Made by a program: the position numbers and the translations under genes | Assembly (NCBI GenBank): GCA_029945375.1 | Contig: CM057061.1 | Span: 1,364,001-1,428,000 of the forward strand | From: Agaricus subrufescens | Taxonomy: Eukaryota; Basidiomycota; Agaricomycetes; Agaricales; Agaricaceae | Direction of reading: 5' to 3' | Length of the DNA: 64,000 nucleotides | The notes under the pieces: generated by a model | Databases searched by the model: none | Told to the model about the DNA's origin: nothing | The model's input: the letters and a program-made list of their open reading frames with translations, nothing else | Part shown: positions 1 through 9,821 of the stretch, in pieces | How the letters are laid out: each line of letters begins with the position of its first letter | How positions within the stretch are numbered: position 1 is the first letter of the stretch

Positions 1-244
1 AGGACAATGTCAAGATGCCCAGCAATAATATTGACAACAGGATCGCCGGCATCGAAAGTGGAGTTGCCTAGAGACCAATTGAGAACGTTCAATAGACAGT
101 ATCGCTGAGGAGCTTACAGCACTGCACGGTGCCGGTAGTGCATTGGTTGCTGGACGAGGGGTTGTTAGCGACTGCGACTGTACTGGCTGCAGCGGCCAAG
201 ATAAAGAATAAGACAATGAAGAGAGTAGCGATTCGAGAGAACAT
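1..244 (-). CDS. Class I hydrophobin, partial at window edge (hydrophobin A)
   Basis: Secreted, self-assembling amphipathic cell-wall protein. The start at 244 is chosen because all paralogs begin with MFSR/MFAR at the same point after an ACAATG context, although the frame is open to 313. Exon 1 (118-244) encodes a hydrophobic signal peptide, a short spacer and the first Cys plus the Cys pair (CTTGTVQCC, the second Cys of the pair split by the intron). The intron 117-68 runs GTAAGC..CTAG (50 bp). Exon 2 continues from 67 to the window edge (CNSTFDAGDPVVNIIAGHL). The last four Cys lie outside the window. Unlike its paralogs it lacks the shared 16-base block upstream, so its promoter is more diverged. 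The family assignment is firm; the 3' half is unseen. Confidence 0.9.
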
Positions 245-316
245 TGTTACTAAAAATGGTGATTTGGAAACGTCCAGAGGTCTTGAGTTGGTGAACTTCA
301 CTGGATATCTCATTCC

Positions 317-322
317 TTTATA
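317..322 (-). promoter_or_regulatory. TATA box of hydrophobin A
   Basis: TATAAA on the minus strand, 73 bp upstream of the ATG at 244, at the same spacing as in the paralogs. Confidence 0.6.
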
Positions 323-1298
323 CTTCGGTCAAGCATGAGTCTTTCTCATGCAGTGGTGCTTGATGTCGTTCTCATTCACCAGAATACTATAAGTAAGTCC
401 GAGTGAAATCTGACAAAGAAATTATAATACAGGCCTCGGATCAGTATTCAGCCTCGAGCCCTTTAAATCTCCGTTGATGATTGACAAGTGCCACAACTTG
501 ATCCATAGGTCATTGGAAGGGTTTTTTTTACCGCACTCGCACTTAACTTACGCAAGTCGCCTGAATACATATACCTGGAAGAACACCTGGAACTTCAAAC
601 ATCCAATAACTATGTCTTACTTGAGTCCTGGGAATCTAACATCGACGGTACTTCTTGCCGAGATTTCTAATTTATAGGGTCACTAAACACAGCTAGTCAC
701 AGTTCCCGCCCTAACCGTAATTTTAGAATAGACCCTGGTCCGGTCACAAGTCAATCATGCGCAGGGGGAGGGTATCAAGTTGTTACTCAGCCACTCATGG
801 ACAAACTGGCATCCGAACGAAGGACAACTGTGCCATCAATTCACCAACATCCGTTGAAACCCTCCCCTGTCAACTATGGATGCACTTGGAAGCTAGGGAT
901 AGAACCGATGTCACCTTCATCTATCAAAGTATGTTATACCGGTGGTACTCAATATAGCGTTACAGCCCGTTGTGACCAAGACCGTGGTCGGGATTCGTGA
1001 GGATGAGTGGACGTTATGCTCTTCGAAGATACAATATGGATATGTGGATAGAGTTTACTGGAATACGGTTTGCCATACAATCTCAGACGATTAAAACGTG
1101 GTCGGGTAAGTTGTAAGGCTAGTTGCAGATTTCGAGACCCAGGTTCAGAGAGAAGGGAGAAAGCCGTCGGGGGTCAAACAACAGTAAACAAGCAGATGTG
1201 TTTTTGGATTTCAATTACATTCACAGTACATTGGATGTGTACAGATAAGCTTCAATTCAACTAATGATCACCGTTTGGTTGGAATGTTATAGTGCTGC
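323..1298. other. Intergenic, no gene recognised
   Basis: Only short overlapping ORFs without domain signal or consistent splice sites. The part next to 1298 is the 3' flank of hydrophobin B. Confidence 0.5.
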
Positions 1299-1756
1299 TT
1301 AGAGATTGATGTTGATAGGGCTACAACCAACGACCAGAAGACCGCTGAAGTTGTTTCCGGTGCAGCAGACCGTTTGAGAGGTGCTATTTATATATTCGTA
1401 AGCTATGTTGCGTATTCCAAGAATAAGGGAGTACCAACCAAGAGTTGCCACCGATGCCAATGACAGAGATGGGGCTGCAGTTAATACCAATGAGGCCTTC
1501 AACAGGGCCGAGAACAATGCCAAGAAGGCCAGTAAGGAGCCCGACGAGGGAACTGTTGGCTGTTTGGGTCTGATTGCCTGGAGAAGGGTTGAGAATGCCG
1601 TTGAAGAGATAACAAAGCCATGAACTTACAGCAGTTGATAGTACCGGTGCTGCACTGCTGAGAGGGCGGGGGATTATCAGTGCGGGGAACAGCACTGGCC
1701 GCAGCGAACATGACGAAGAACAAGACGGTGAAGACGGTAGCAACACGAGCGAACAT
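1299..1756 (-). CDS. Class I hydrophobin (hydrophobin B), 116 aa, 3 exons
   Basis: Secreted surface-active protein of aerial hyphae or fruit bodies. Exons 1756-1630, 1577-1439 and 1383-1299 join in frame to 117 codons including the stop. Exon 1 carries the signal peptide ([20 protein letters not shown]), then SAVPRT, a Pro-rich spacer and CSTGTINC-C. Exon 2 begins by completing the second Cys of the CC pair ([10 protein letters not shown]) and runs to [16 protein letters not shown], the last Cys being split by intron 2. Exon 3 encodes [20 protein letters not shown] and ends SPININL. This gives all eight Cys in the class I order C-CC-C-C-CC-C. Intron 2 starts GTTGGT and ends AATAG. The next paralog with an identical architecture is at 2784-3238. 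Confidence 0.96.
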
Positions 1757-1795
1757 TGTGGCTGAGAGTGAAGATAGTGCTTTGGGGATGCTTTG

Positions 1796-1841
1796 GGCTC
1801 CTTAGCTGAGGTTCAAGGTATGGATTTTGAGCTCCTTTATA
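1796..1841 (-). promoter_or_regulatory. Core promoter and conserved 5' leader block of hydrophobin B
   Basis: TATAAA on the minus strand at 1841-1836. The shared leader block (minus strand CCTCAGCTAAGGAGCC) is at 1811-1796, 40 bp upstream of the ATG. Both recur at matching spacing in seven other hydrophobins of the window. Confidence 0.65.
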
Positions 1842-2783
1842 CTTGGGCAGAGCATACTCTTGTCATATTGATGACTTTGCTCTTTCTCGTCACCTCTCAA
1901 ATTTTGTGACAGAGTCCTGCTTCGAGGAAAGAAAATCATGACAGGTGAAGTGCCAAGGCTACGTCTTCCCCTCAATCCCCGTTTCCTGTTGACATCTGCC
2001 ATGATCTGACTCATGGAGGGTTTTTAGACGGCATTAGCTAAGACCTCAGGTGATATGATTGCAAAAGCATTTGAACAATATGCTCAAACGACACAATCTC
2101 TCTGGTGAGCTAGGAACCGCTAATGAGTTCCCTGATATGTATGTCTTGCAGAATTTCGATGAAATTGCTACTGCTTAGCGCTATTTGAATGGATGAAGGC
2201 ATTACGCACAGCCTGCTCGTGTTCCTGTGCCGGCCACAAAGCTGGCCTAAGTTTATGCCTAATTCAAAATGAGCTTTCACACGGCAGAACGATAGCCAGG
2301 CCGTGCATCATATCTCCGCTTCGCCACTGACGGCCATCACCGCCAACAGCAAATTGAGGGAACAATGTTGCCTTAATGAATAGATTCAAATCAAAGATTG
2401 ATGATGCCGAAACGCCACTAGTGCAGTTCTTTTCTAAATATCTAAATAATCCCGAGGCGGCAAGCCGTCACGAGTTTGGAAAGCCGCAAAGAGGTTGGAA
2501 AATATCTTGAGATTCTATTAGGTACCGGTACGTGACTAACCGAGATACTATCCAGTCAACGTAACCGGAGTGAGCTGATAAAAGCAGCAAATTCTCATTT
2601 TTGAGCGCTGCTACGGTTTCTGGAAGCTGTTGTTGAGATGGTAGTCGGTTGAAGGTTCGCACGATAACTGAACATATGTATCCTTTCCATTTTATTGTTT
2701 ACATATCGGAGCACATTCAGTTCGCACAGAAATTCCAACTAACTAATGGTCGCGGTCGGTGTGTGTACAACCGAGCATAAAAC
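1842..2783. other. Intergenic between hydrophobins B and C
   Basis: No gene seen. About 2290-2400 resembles the distal module flanking other hydrophobins (compare 10330-10440 and 35160-35260). The stretch 2695-2780 matches the 3' flank of the other hydrophobins (TTACATATCGGAGCACATTC and following). Confidence 0.45.
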
Positions 2784-3238
2784 TTAGAGGTTGACGTTGA
2801 CGGGGGAGCAGCCAAGGACCAAAAGACCGCTGAAGTTGTTGCCGGTGCAGCAGACCGTTTGGGAGGTGCTAATTATATATCCATGAGCCGCGTTGCATAT
2901 TTCGTAGGTGAGAGTACTGACCAGGAGTTGCCACCGATACCAACGACGGAGAGGGGGGTGCAATTGACACCAATGAGGGCATCGATGGGGCCGAGGACAA
3001 TGCCCAAAAGCCCAGCAAGGACCCCAACGATGCCGCTGGCGTCTGACTGGGTTGAATTACCTGAATGGGGGTCAAAAGCTGTTAAAAAGAGTGATATATC
3101 CATAAACTTACAGCATTCAATGGTTCCGGTGCTGCACTGTTGAGAAGGGGGAGGGCTATCAGTGCGGGGAACAGCACTGGCCGCAGCGAACATGACGAAG
3201 AACAAGACGGTGAAGACGGTAGCGACACGAGCGAACAT
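2784..3238 (-). CDS. Class I hydrophobin (hydrophobin C), 116 aa, 3 exons
   Basis: Exons 3238-3112, 3060-2922 and 2868-2784 (127+139+85 nt) join to 117 codons including the stop. The signal peptide is identical to that of hydrophobin B, followed by [21 protein letters not shown]. Exon 2 starts [10 protein letters not shown] and runs through [16 protein letters not shown]. Exon 3 gives [20 protein letters not shown] and ends SPVNVNL. All eight Cys are present. Intron 1 donor GTAAGT, acceptor TTCAG; intron 2 donor GTCAGT, acceptor ATTAG. The near identity of exon 1 with hydrophobin B indicates a recent duplication or gene conversion. Confidence 0.96.
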
Positions 3239-3277
3239 TGTGGCTGAGAGTGAAGATGATGCTTTAGGGATGCTTTG

Positions 3278-3323
3278 GGCTCCTTAGCTGAGGTTCAAGG
3301 TATGATTTCTACGCGTTTTTATA
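3278..3323 (-). promoter_or_regulatory. Core promoter and leader block of hydrophobin C
   Basis: TATAAA on the minus strand at 3323-3318 and the shared 16-base leader block at 3293-3278, as in hydrophobin B. Confidence 0.65.
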
Positions 3324-4189
3324 CTTGAGCAGAACACCAGTATTCTCATGTAGCAGGGTGCTTTGTTTTTTTTCATCATATCCAAAACGGAAAATCGGCA
3401 CACCCGGGAAGACTATGAGAGGAAAACTGTCAAATCTATACCGTCCGTTCAATCTCCAACGGAGATTGACATGGGCGATGATCATCTGATGCGCGAAGAA
3501 CGTTCGGAGCGCTTGCCGACAATACTCACACAGATCTGAGGTAATCTAGTACTCGAACCAAATTCGAACAAACCGAGTTAGTAAATCCGTGATTTCAGCT
3601 GAATTTTCTGATGCAGCACTTAGAGAATGCCTGCATGCGTTGGCAGAAACCGATCCACACAGCACATTCGCATTCCTGGTCCGGCCACCGGGTTTTCTTA
3701 CAAGCTCTGGTCTAATTATAACCAGCTCCAGAGACACAAGGCATCAAAATTCTACTCCATCTCATAGAACGAGAAAGCGCATATTACGATCTTGTTTCAA
3801 TTCATTACGATTCAAAGACAGATGAAGTTTAACTTGATACTGCCAACCTGCAAACCTTTTCATTTCCGAGGCGGCACGTCAGTGGCTTCGCGAATATTTG
3901 GGGTGCGGCTGTATCGCGGGGGGATGTATTTTCGTCCAGCGACGTGCACCACAGCGCGGAGTGCCACGATCACATTAATAACTGACAAGTCGAAACCATG
4001 AGAGCAGCTAATTTTAGTCTTAAGGCGTTTGTTATGCTATGGTGAGAGAAGGTGCCAGGTGGTTCAGTTCAAGGTTCGTGGAAGTCAGTAGTTTTCAATT
4101 TCGACTGTGTCATCTAGAAATCGGACCATATTCCATCCGTACAAACAAATTTCAATCATCCAATGGATTCATGGTCATTGTTGTAGTAT
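3324..4189. other. Intergenic, no gene recognised
   Basis: No supported ORF. Around 4130-4160 the hydrophobin 3'-flank signature (CCGTACAAACAAATTTC) reappears just left of the relic at 4190-4475. Confidence 0.45.
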
Positions 4190-4475
4190 TTTGAGAAGAA
4201 CGAGACCCAAAGATGATGGTGGTTGATGAGCAACGAGAAGCAATACCGAAACTATGTCCGATGCAACAGACTGTTGACGCTCGTGAACTTCCTTTCTTCT
4301 TTCTTAAACGAGGGTATGAGTTCTTGCTATCGATGGAGAGATGAGGCCGCAACTGACAGCCACATATGTACAGCACTGAACGGTACTGGTGTTGTACCAG
4401 GTAGTAGGCGGGGGCATCACTGCAGGGATAGTGCCGGCCGTAGCAAGCATGATAACACAGAGGCGAACATAGTGG
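4190..4475 (-). pseudogene. Hydrophobin relic (exon 2 lost)
   Basis: The minus strand keeps a recognisable exon 1 piece (VMPPPTTWYNTSTVQCC, about 4430-4375) and an exon 3 piece (STVCCIGHSFG..SRCSSTTII, about 4280-4200). The roughly 139-nt exon 2 with its two Cys and IGVGG core is missing between them, the signal peptide is out of frame or eroded, and the terminal SPININL tail is degraded. The spacing and flanks match the intact paralogs, so this is a decayed cluster member rather than a chance ORF. Confidence 0.75.
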
Positions 4476-5915
4476 TGATGTGAGGAGATAATGTAACTGA
4501 GAGGGAGATCGTCTCTTCGGGGGAGCCTGGTGCAGTTGTCCTTTGGAAGAAAACTGCTACAGTTGATACATCGATTCTGCCTCGTTTCGATCTCTAATTG
4601 AAGCACATGGACCATGATCTGACTCGCGAAACGCCTTCTGGGAGCATTCTCGTGGCACTTGCAAAGATTTGAGGTGAGCTAACCCTTTAATCCTACTCTG
4701 ACAATTTATTCGAACTACAAAGTCTCTTTGGGATATCAGCATTTAAAACGACATTTATCGGCTGGGCACAAACGCTATGACACAAGCAGAATACGAGAAA
4801 GCTCATATGTACAGCTCGTTCACATTCCAGTACCGGCAACAGTGCTTGCATGAGTTTAGGTGATATCAGGCACCGGGGATTCGGGAAAGACTAGGAGAAA
4901 CTTGTCACGAGTCACGGTCGCGGTCACATCCTCGCATTTTCTTTCACCTGTCTGTCGCCCGTTGCACTTGTCTCCCTGTGGCGACGACAGGCGAAAATAA
5001 GCCTGCTTCTACTTGTCTCAACCTTTATCCGCTCTTGGTAGCCCATACTGCAGACAGGCGAACCGGCTCGGGCTCCCCTCCCACCTCCGCTTGTATTTCG
5101 TACCTACATCATTCATGAGCATGGACACCACGGACAAAGAACAGCATCAAATTTCCACTCCATAACCCACAGCCATATTGGGAGGCCGGGGAAGAGGAAG
5201 ACTCATTCTATCTTAATCGATTGGGAACAAAGACGTATGATATCGGGTTTGGCGAAGCAGTGTGTGTCTCTTTTCACAAGTTCTGAATTGGCTTCGTGCG
5301 TTCGAACTGCGGCAGTGTCATCAGGACATGTATCTCAGGTTGATCAATGATGCAGATGTATGATGCATGTATGATGTACTACAACGCTGTCACAATGGAT
5401 GGTATCACAAGCTGACAAGTCGAGGTCACGCAAGCCCTGAATCCGTTTGCATGCTTTTGCGAAATCTTTTGACAGATGGCTGGCGGCTAGCGACTGATGG
5501 TCCATCAAAGATCTACCATATTGACTTTGGCGCTGTCACCTCCACCTCTTTTTTTGATACCTGAGCTATCAGGTTCTCATTCGTTCGGAACGCCGCCATT
5601 TCGTCGGGACATATATTCATGATCCAGCGGTATGTACCTATATATGCCCTATCGCTGAGTCATCAAGGGCAGGCAGCTCGAAGACAGATATCGTAGGAGT
5701 GGCAAAACTCAAATTTGAATCGGCGGACATGTTCAACCGGAGGGGAACCACAAGTGGTTGAAAGCCCATACGAGTCCAACAATACCAGAGACACATATAT
5801 TTTCTTCAATTTTCGATCCCAACATTTACAGGTCAGAGCACATTCAATTCTTTACAAACAAATTTCGATCCACCAAATTGACGAATTATTACCGTTAGTT
5901 TGAGCACGGTCACAC
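4476..5915. other. Long intergenic stretch, no gene recognised
   Basis: Contains diverged hydrophobin upstream-type DNA (about 4490-4860) and unassigned sequence. The 65-codon plus-strand ORF at 5367-5564 has no support. From about 5820 the 3'-flank signature of hydrophobin E begins. Confidence 0.4.
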
Positions 5916-6353
5916 TCAAACATTGATGTTAATGGGAGTACAGCCAAGGACAAGAAGACCATTGAAACTGTTTCCGGTGCAGCAGACTGTTTGAGCAGTG
6001 CTGGTTATTTGTTCGTCAGTTATACGTCTTGTTCCATAAATAAGAGTACAGACCAAGAGTTGCCGCCACCGCCGATGATGGTGAGAGGGCTGCAATTGAG
6101 ACCGAGGAGGAGATCGAGGGGCCCAAGGACGAGGCCGAGAAGGCCAGCAAGGGTATTGGCGACAGGATCGCTATTGGCCAAAGTGGAGTTGCCTAGTGAC
6201 TAGTTGTGGACACGATCAACCTGCAATACGAGCTGTGAACTCACAGCACTGAATACTACCGGTGTCGCAAGTGTCGGCACGAGCGACAGCACTGGCCGTG
6301 ACGAACATGGCGAAGAACAAGACGGTGAAGATAGTAGCGAGACGAGAGAACAT
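5916..6353 (-). CDS. Class I hydrophobin (hydrophobin E), 110 aa, 3 exons
   Basis: Exons 6353-6245, 6192-6054 and 6000-5916 (109+139+85 nt) join to 111 codons including the stop. Exon 1 encodes [20 protein letters not shown], then [16 protein letters not shown]; the Pro-rich spacer is six residues shorter than in hydrophobins B and C. Exon 2 begins [10 protein letters not shown] and ends with GGNSC, with the Cys codon split by the GTCTGT donor. Exon 3 gives [20 protein letters not shown] and ends TPININV. All eight Cys are present. Intron 1 uses GTGAGT..CTAG. Confidence 0.95.
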
Positions 6354-6386
6354 TGTTACTGTGGATGATGCTTTGGGAATGCTTGT

Positions 6387-6432
6387 GGCTCCTTAGCTGG
6401 GGAATAAGGTATGGATCCTTTGCCCTTTTATA
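6387..6432 (-). promoter_or_regulatory. Core promoter and leader block of hydrophobin E
   Basis: TATAAA on the minus strand at 6432-6427. The 16-base leader block at 6402-6387 has one mismatch (CCCCAGCTAAGGAGCC). Confidence 0.6.
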
Positions 6433-7558
6433 CCTTACGATGTATCCTTTTCCTCGATTATTCGGAGAATAAGGTTGCAACCAATGTGCTCGCTCTTTCA
6501 GATTAGGTTTGGGATTGATATTAGTATGTAACGATCTAATTGACGAGGGGGCTTTGGGGGGCTTTCGGATACCTGCAGCGATATAAGGAACAGGGTACCC
6601 GAGCCGGACATGGACTGCTGCGTTAGCTGCCAGTTCGCAAACCTACCACACCTCTTTAGGAAAGTCATGACCTTATTTTACGCATCTTACCCGACCCTTG
6701 GAAAATGAACCATACGCAAGCTTACGGTACATTTCTCCTGGTTCCTGAGCCAATTGTAAGCCCTTGTCTACTCCTGAGTAGCCCTAAGCTCGTGGGGCCA
6801 GTAAGAAACGACCAGTAGAACTTCATCACCGTCTTGCTCTATAATGTATCCCCATCCGGAAGAATCAAAAGCATGTGGAATCTAGCTATACTACTTGTGG
6901 AACTTTTTTGTTGGAGTTGTCCTTCCGCGCGCTTGGAACAGGCTAGCAGAAAGCCGTGGGCACCGCTCCACGTCGAGCCTGCGTTGTGCCCGCGGCGGCC
7001 ATTTTCAACAACAAACTCAACCTGCGTCTGCTCATTCTTATCGTAGTCGGAGTAGCTCTAAAAGGTATGAGAACGGGGCCGCGAAATAGATGTTTTTGTC
7101 TAGAAATCAAGGTCAAATTACGTCCCCACCTACCCACTTTGTACCCGCAGGGCGTCCACGTCAGTTCACGCGCTGTCTGCATGATGCTCGCGTCGGTCCT
7201 CATTGTTTTACGTCGGTCCTCGTCTGTCCGCACTAGCGTGACTTACGTCCTTTTTTATCAACTCCCTATTGGCATAATTTGGTCGGTGGTCTTAGTACAG
7301 CCTCGGTGTTTGTTACGGCTGAATTATAACCGCAAGCGCATTGAAATTGTGACGGCTGTTACTCTTTTCTGCAAACTTAAACAAAATTCTCAAGCGGTTG
7401 AAGTTTTATATTTATACGATTCAAACAATAACCCAAACACACATTTCCAATTTCGATTTTATTATTTACTACATATCAGAGCACATTCAATTCTTTACAA
7501 ACAAATTTCGATCGACCAAAATGACGAATGATTACCGTTAGTTTGAGCATGGTCACGC
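6433..7558. other. Intergenic within duplication unit 1
   Basis: Upstream DNA of hydrophobin E and 3' flank of hydrophobin F. Much of it is copied at 8094-9274. The plus-strand 191-codon frame at 6956-7531 is not preserved in that copy, so I do not call it a gene. Confidence 0.5.
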
Positions 7559-8014
7559 TCAAACGTTGATGTTGAGAGGACTGCAGCCAAGGACAAGAAG
7601 GCCGTTGAAATTGTTTCCGGTGCAGCAGACCGTTTGAGCAGTGCTGATCATTTGCTCATCAGTTGTATTCCTTATTCAATAAATAAGAGTACAAACCAAG
7701 AATTGCCGCCACCACCGATGATAGTGAGGGGGCTGCAATTGAGACCGAGGAGGAGATCGAGGGGGCCGAGGACGAGGCCGAGAAGGCCAGCAAGGACGTT
7801 GGCGGTAGGATCGCTATTGGCCAAAGTGGAGTTGCCTAGTGACTAGTTGTAGACACGATAAATATACAGTACTAGCTGTGAACTCACAGCACTCAATGCT
7901 ACCGGTGTCGCAGCTGTCGACCGGTGGGGGAGGGTTAGTGCGAGCGACAGCACTAGCCGTGACGAACATGGCGAAGAACAAGACAGTGAAGATGGTAGCA
8001 AGACGAGAGAACAT
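7559..8014 (-). CDS. Class I hydrophobin (hydrophobin F), 116 aa, 3 exons
   Basis: Exons 8014-7888, 7835-7697 and 7643-7559 (127+139+85 nt) join to 117 codons including the stop. Exon 1 shares its signal peptide with hydrophobin E ([20 protein letters not shown]) but has a longer spacer, [18 protein letters not shown]. Exon 2 begins [10 protein letters not shown] and contains IGGGGNSC. Exon 3 gives [20 protein letters not shown] and ends SPLNINV. All eight Cys are present. This is the closest relative of hydrophobin E, and intergenic DNA on both sides is shared. Confidence 0.96.
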
Positions 8015-8047
8015 TGTTCCTGTAGATGATGCTTTGGGAATGCTTGT

Positions 8048-8093
8048 GGCTCCTTAGCTGAGGAACAATGTACGGATCCTTCGCTCTTTTATA
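8048..8093 (-). promoter_or_regulatory. Core promoter and leader block of hydrophobin F
   Basis: TATAAA on the minus strand at 8093-8088; exact 16-base leader block at 8063-8048. Confidence 0.65.
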
Positions 8094-9274
8094 CCCCATG
8101 GTGTATACTTTTTCCCGTTTATTGGGAGAATAAAGTTGCAACAAATGTGTTTGTCCTTTCCGATTAGGTTTGGGATTGATATTAGTATGTAACGATCTAA
8201 TTGACGAGGGGGCTTTGGGGGGCTTTCGGATGATAATTGCAATGATATAAGGAATAGAGTACCCGAGCCGGACATGGATTATTGCGTTACCTGCCAGCTC
8301 GCAAACCTACCACACCTCTTTAGGAAAGTCATGACCTTATTTTACACATCTCACCCGACCCTTGAACACGAAATCATACGCAACCAGTTACATTATAATT
8401 TTCATTAGAAGTAGTTCATGAGCATCGTTTATCTGGTTCCTGAACCAATTATAAGCCCTTGTCTACTCCCGAGTAGCCCTGGGCTCGTGGGACCACCGGT
8501 AAGAAATGACCATTATCCGGAGCCTCATCGTCCTGCTCTATAACTCATTGCCATACCAAGGAATCAAAGGCTAAGGTATCAAAGGCATACAATATGGAGT
8601 TTCGCCTTAATACTCGTGGAATTTTTCAAATGCATTCGTCACTTCGTGCACTCGGAACAGGCTAGCAGAAAGATGTGGGCACGGCTCCGCGGCAGCCATT
8701 TTCAACAATGCATCCAGCCAGTGTCTACTCACTCTTATCGTAATCTGAGTAACTCTAATGTGCTGGCTTGCTTTGGACATAGTATCATATTTAGTATGAT
8801 ATTTATGAGAAGGTGTATCTGAAAGAAAGCTGTTTGTCTAGGGGTCAAAGTCAGATTACGTCCCCTCCTGCCCGCGTTGTGTCCGCAGGGTGTCTACGTC
8901 AGCTCGCACGCTGTCTGCATGATGCCCGCATTGGCCCTCATTGGTCTGCGTTGATTTTCTCATGTCCGCCCCAGCCCGTTTCGTGTCCTTGTTTATCAAC
9001 TCTACATTGCCACATTCCGGTTTGTGGGTTTGCTATAGCCTCATCGAAATTATTACATCGGTATTGTTGTTCAACGTGATTCAATCAGGCTTACACTCTT
9101 TCAATGTGCAGACTTATAAAAAGATCTCAAGCGATTGGCAGTTCAAACAATAACAAACTCATGTTTTCAATTTCAATTTTATTGTTTACATATCAGAGCA
9201 ATTTCAATCCGTACAAACAAATTTCGATTCAGCCAATTGATGAATGGTTACCATTAGTTTGAGCATGATCACGC
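8094..9274. other. Intergenic within duplication unit 2
   Basis: Second copy of the upstream DNA at 6433-7558; no gene seen. Confidence 0.5.
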
Positions 9275-9742
9275 TTAAAGATTGATGTTGATAGGGCTGC
9301 AGCCAAGGACGATGAGGCCGCTGAAACTGTTCCCGGTGCAGCAGACCGTTTGAGCAGTGCTAGTCATAGGCTCGTCAGTTATAATTTTTTTGTTATGAAT
9401 GAAAATACAAACCAAGAGTTGCCACCAACGCCGATGACACTGAGAGGGCTGCAAGTAAGACCAACCAGGAGATCGATGGGCTCGAGGACAATGCCAAGCA
9501 AGGAAGCCAGAAGATTGGCTCCACTATCGCTGGTGCTCACGGCGGAGTTGCCTGGTGGATAGTCGTGAACTTCATATTCAATATATAACAATCGTTATGA
9601 ACTTACAGCACTGAATAGTACCGGTGTTGCAGTTATCGACCGGGGGCGGGGGCGGGGGAGGGTTCGTGCGGACGACTGCACTGGCCGCAGCGAACATGAC
9701 GAAGAACAAGACAGTGAAGAGAGTAGCGACACGAGAGAACAT
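9275..9742 (-). CDS. Class I hydrophobin (hydrophobin G), 119 aa, 3 exons
   Basis: Exons 9742-9607, 9551-9413 and 9359-9275 (136+139+85 nt) join to 120 codons including the stop. Exon 1 encodes [20 protein letters not shown] and the longest spacer in the cluster, seven consecutive Pro encoded by a CCx run, before [10 protein letters not shown]. Exon 2 begins [10 protein letters not shown] and contains [16 protein letters not shown]. Exon 3 encodes [20 protein letters not shown] and ends SPININL. All eight Cys are present. Intron 1 GTAAGT..CCAG, intron 2 GTTTGT..CTAG. Confidence 0.96.
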
Positions 9743-9775
9743 TGTTACTGAAGATGGTGCTTTGGGAATGCTTGT

Positions 9776-9821
9776 GGCTCCTTAGCTGAGGTTTCACTTC
9801 TGAACCGGTGGATCTTTTAAA
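9776..9821 (-). promoter_or_regulatory. Core promoter and leader block of hydrophobin G
   Basis: 16-base leader block at 9791-9776. The TATA position carries a TTTAAA variant (about 9821-9816) instead of TATAAA. Confidence 0.5.

Larger units (their letters stand above)
5820..9240. repeat. Tandem segmental duplication carrying hydrophobins E and F
   Basis: Unit 1 (about 5820-7460) and unit 2 (about 7460-9170) align along gene and intergenic DNA. The 3' flanks match, as do the two genes. The upstream segments 6500-6690 and 8160-8350 share long near-identical runs (for example GATTAGGTTTGGGATTGATA and TTAGGAAAGTCATGACCTTA), and 6940-7470 aligns with 8655-9150. A third, more diverged 3' flank begins near 9175. 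Boundaries are approximate, judged by eye. Confidence 0.75.

Noticed and set aside
5367..5564. Plus-strand 65-codon frame
   Set aside because: Isolated, no homologous counterpart in other hydrophobin spacers, no domain.
6956..7531. Plus-strand 191-codon open frame between hydrophobins E and F
   Set aside because: The frame is not preserved in the duplicated copy at 8655-9240 and has no domain; it runs into the hydrophobin F 3' flank.
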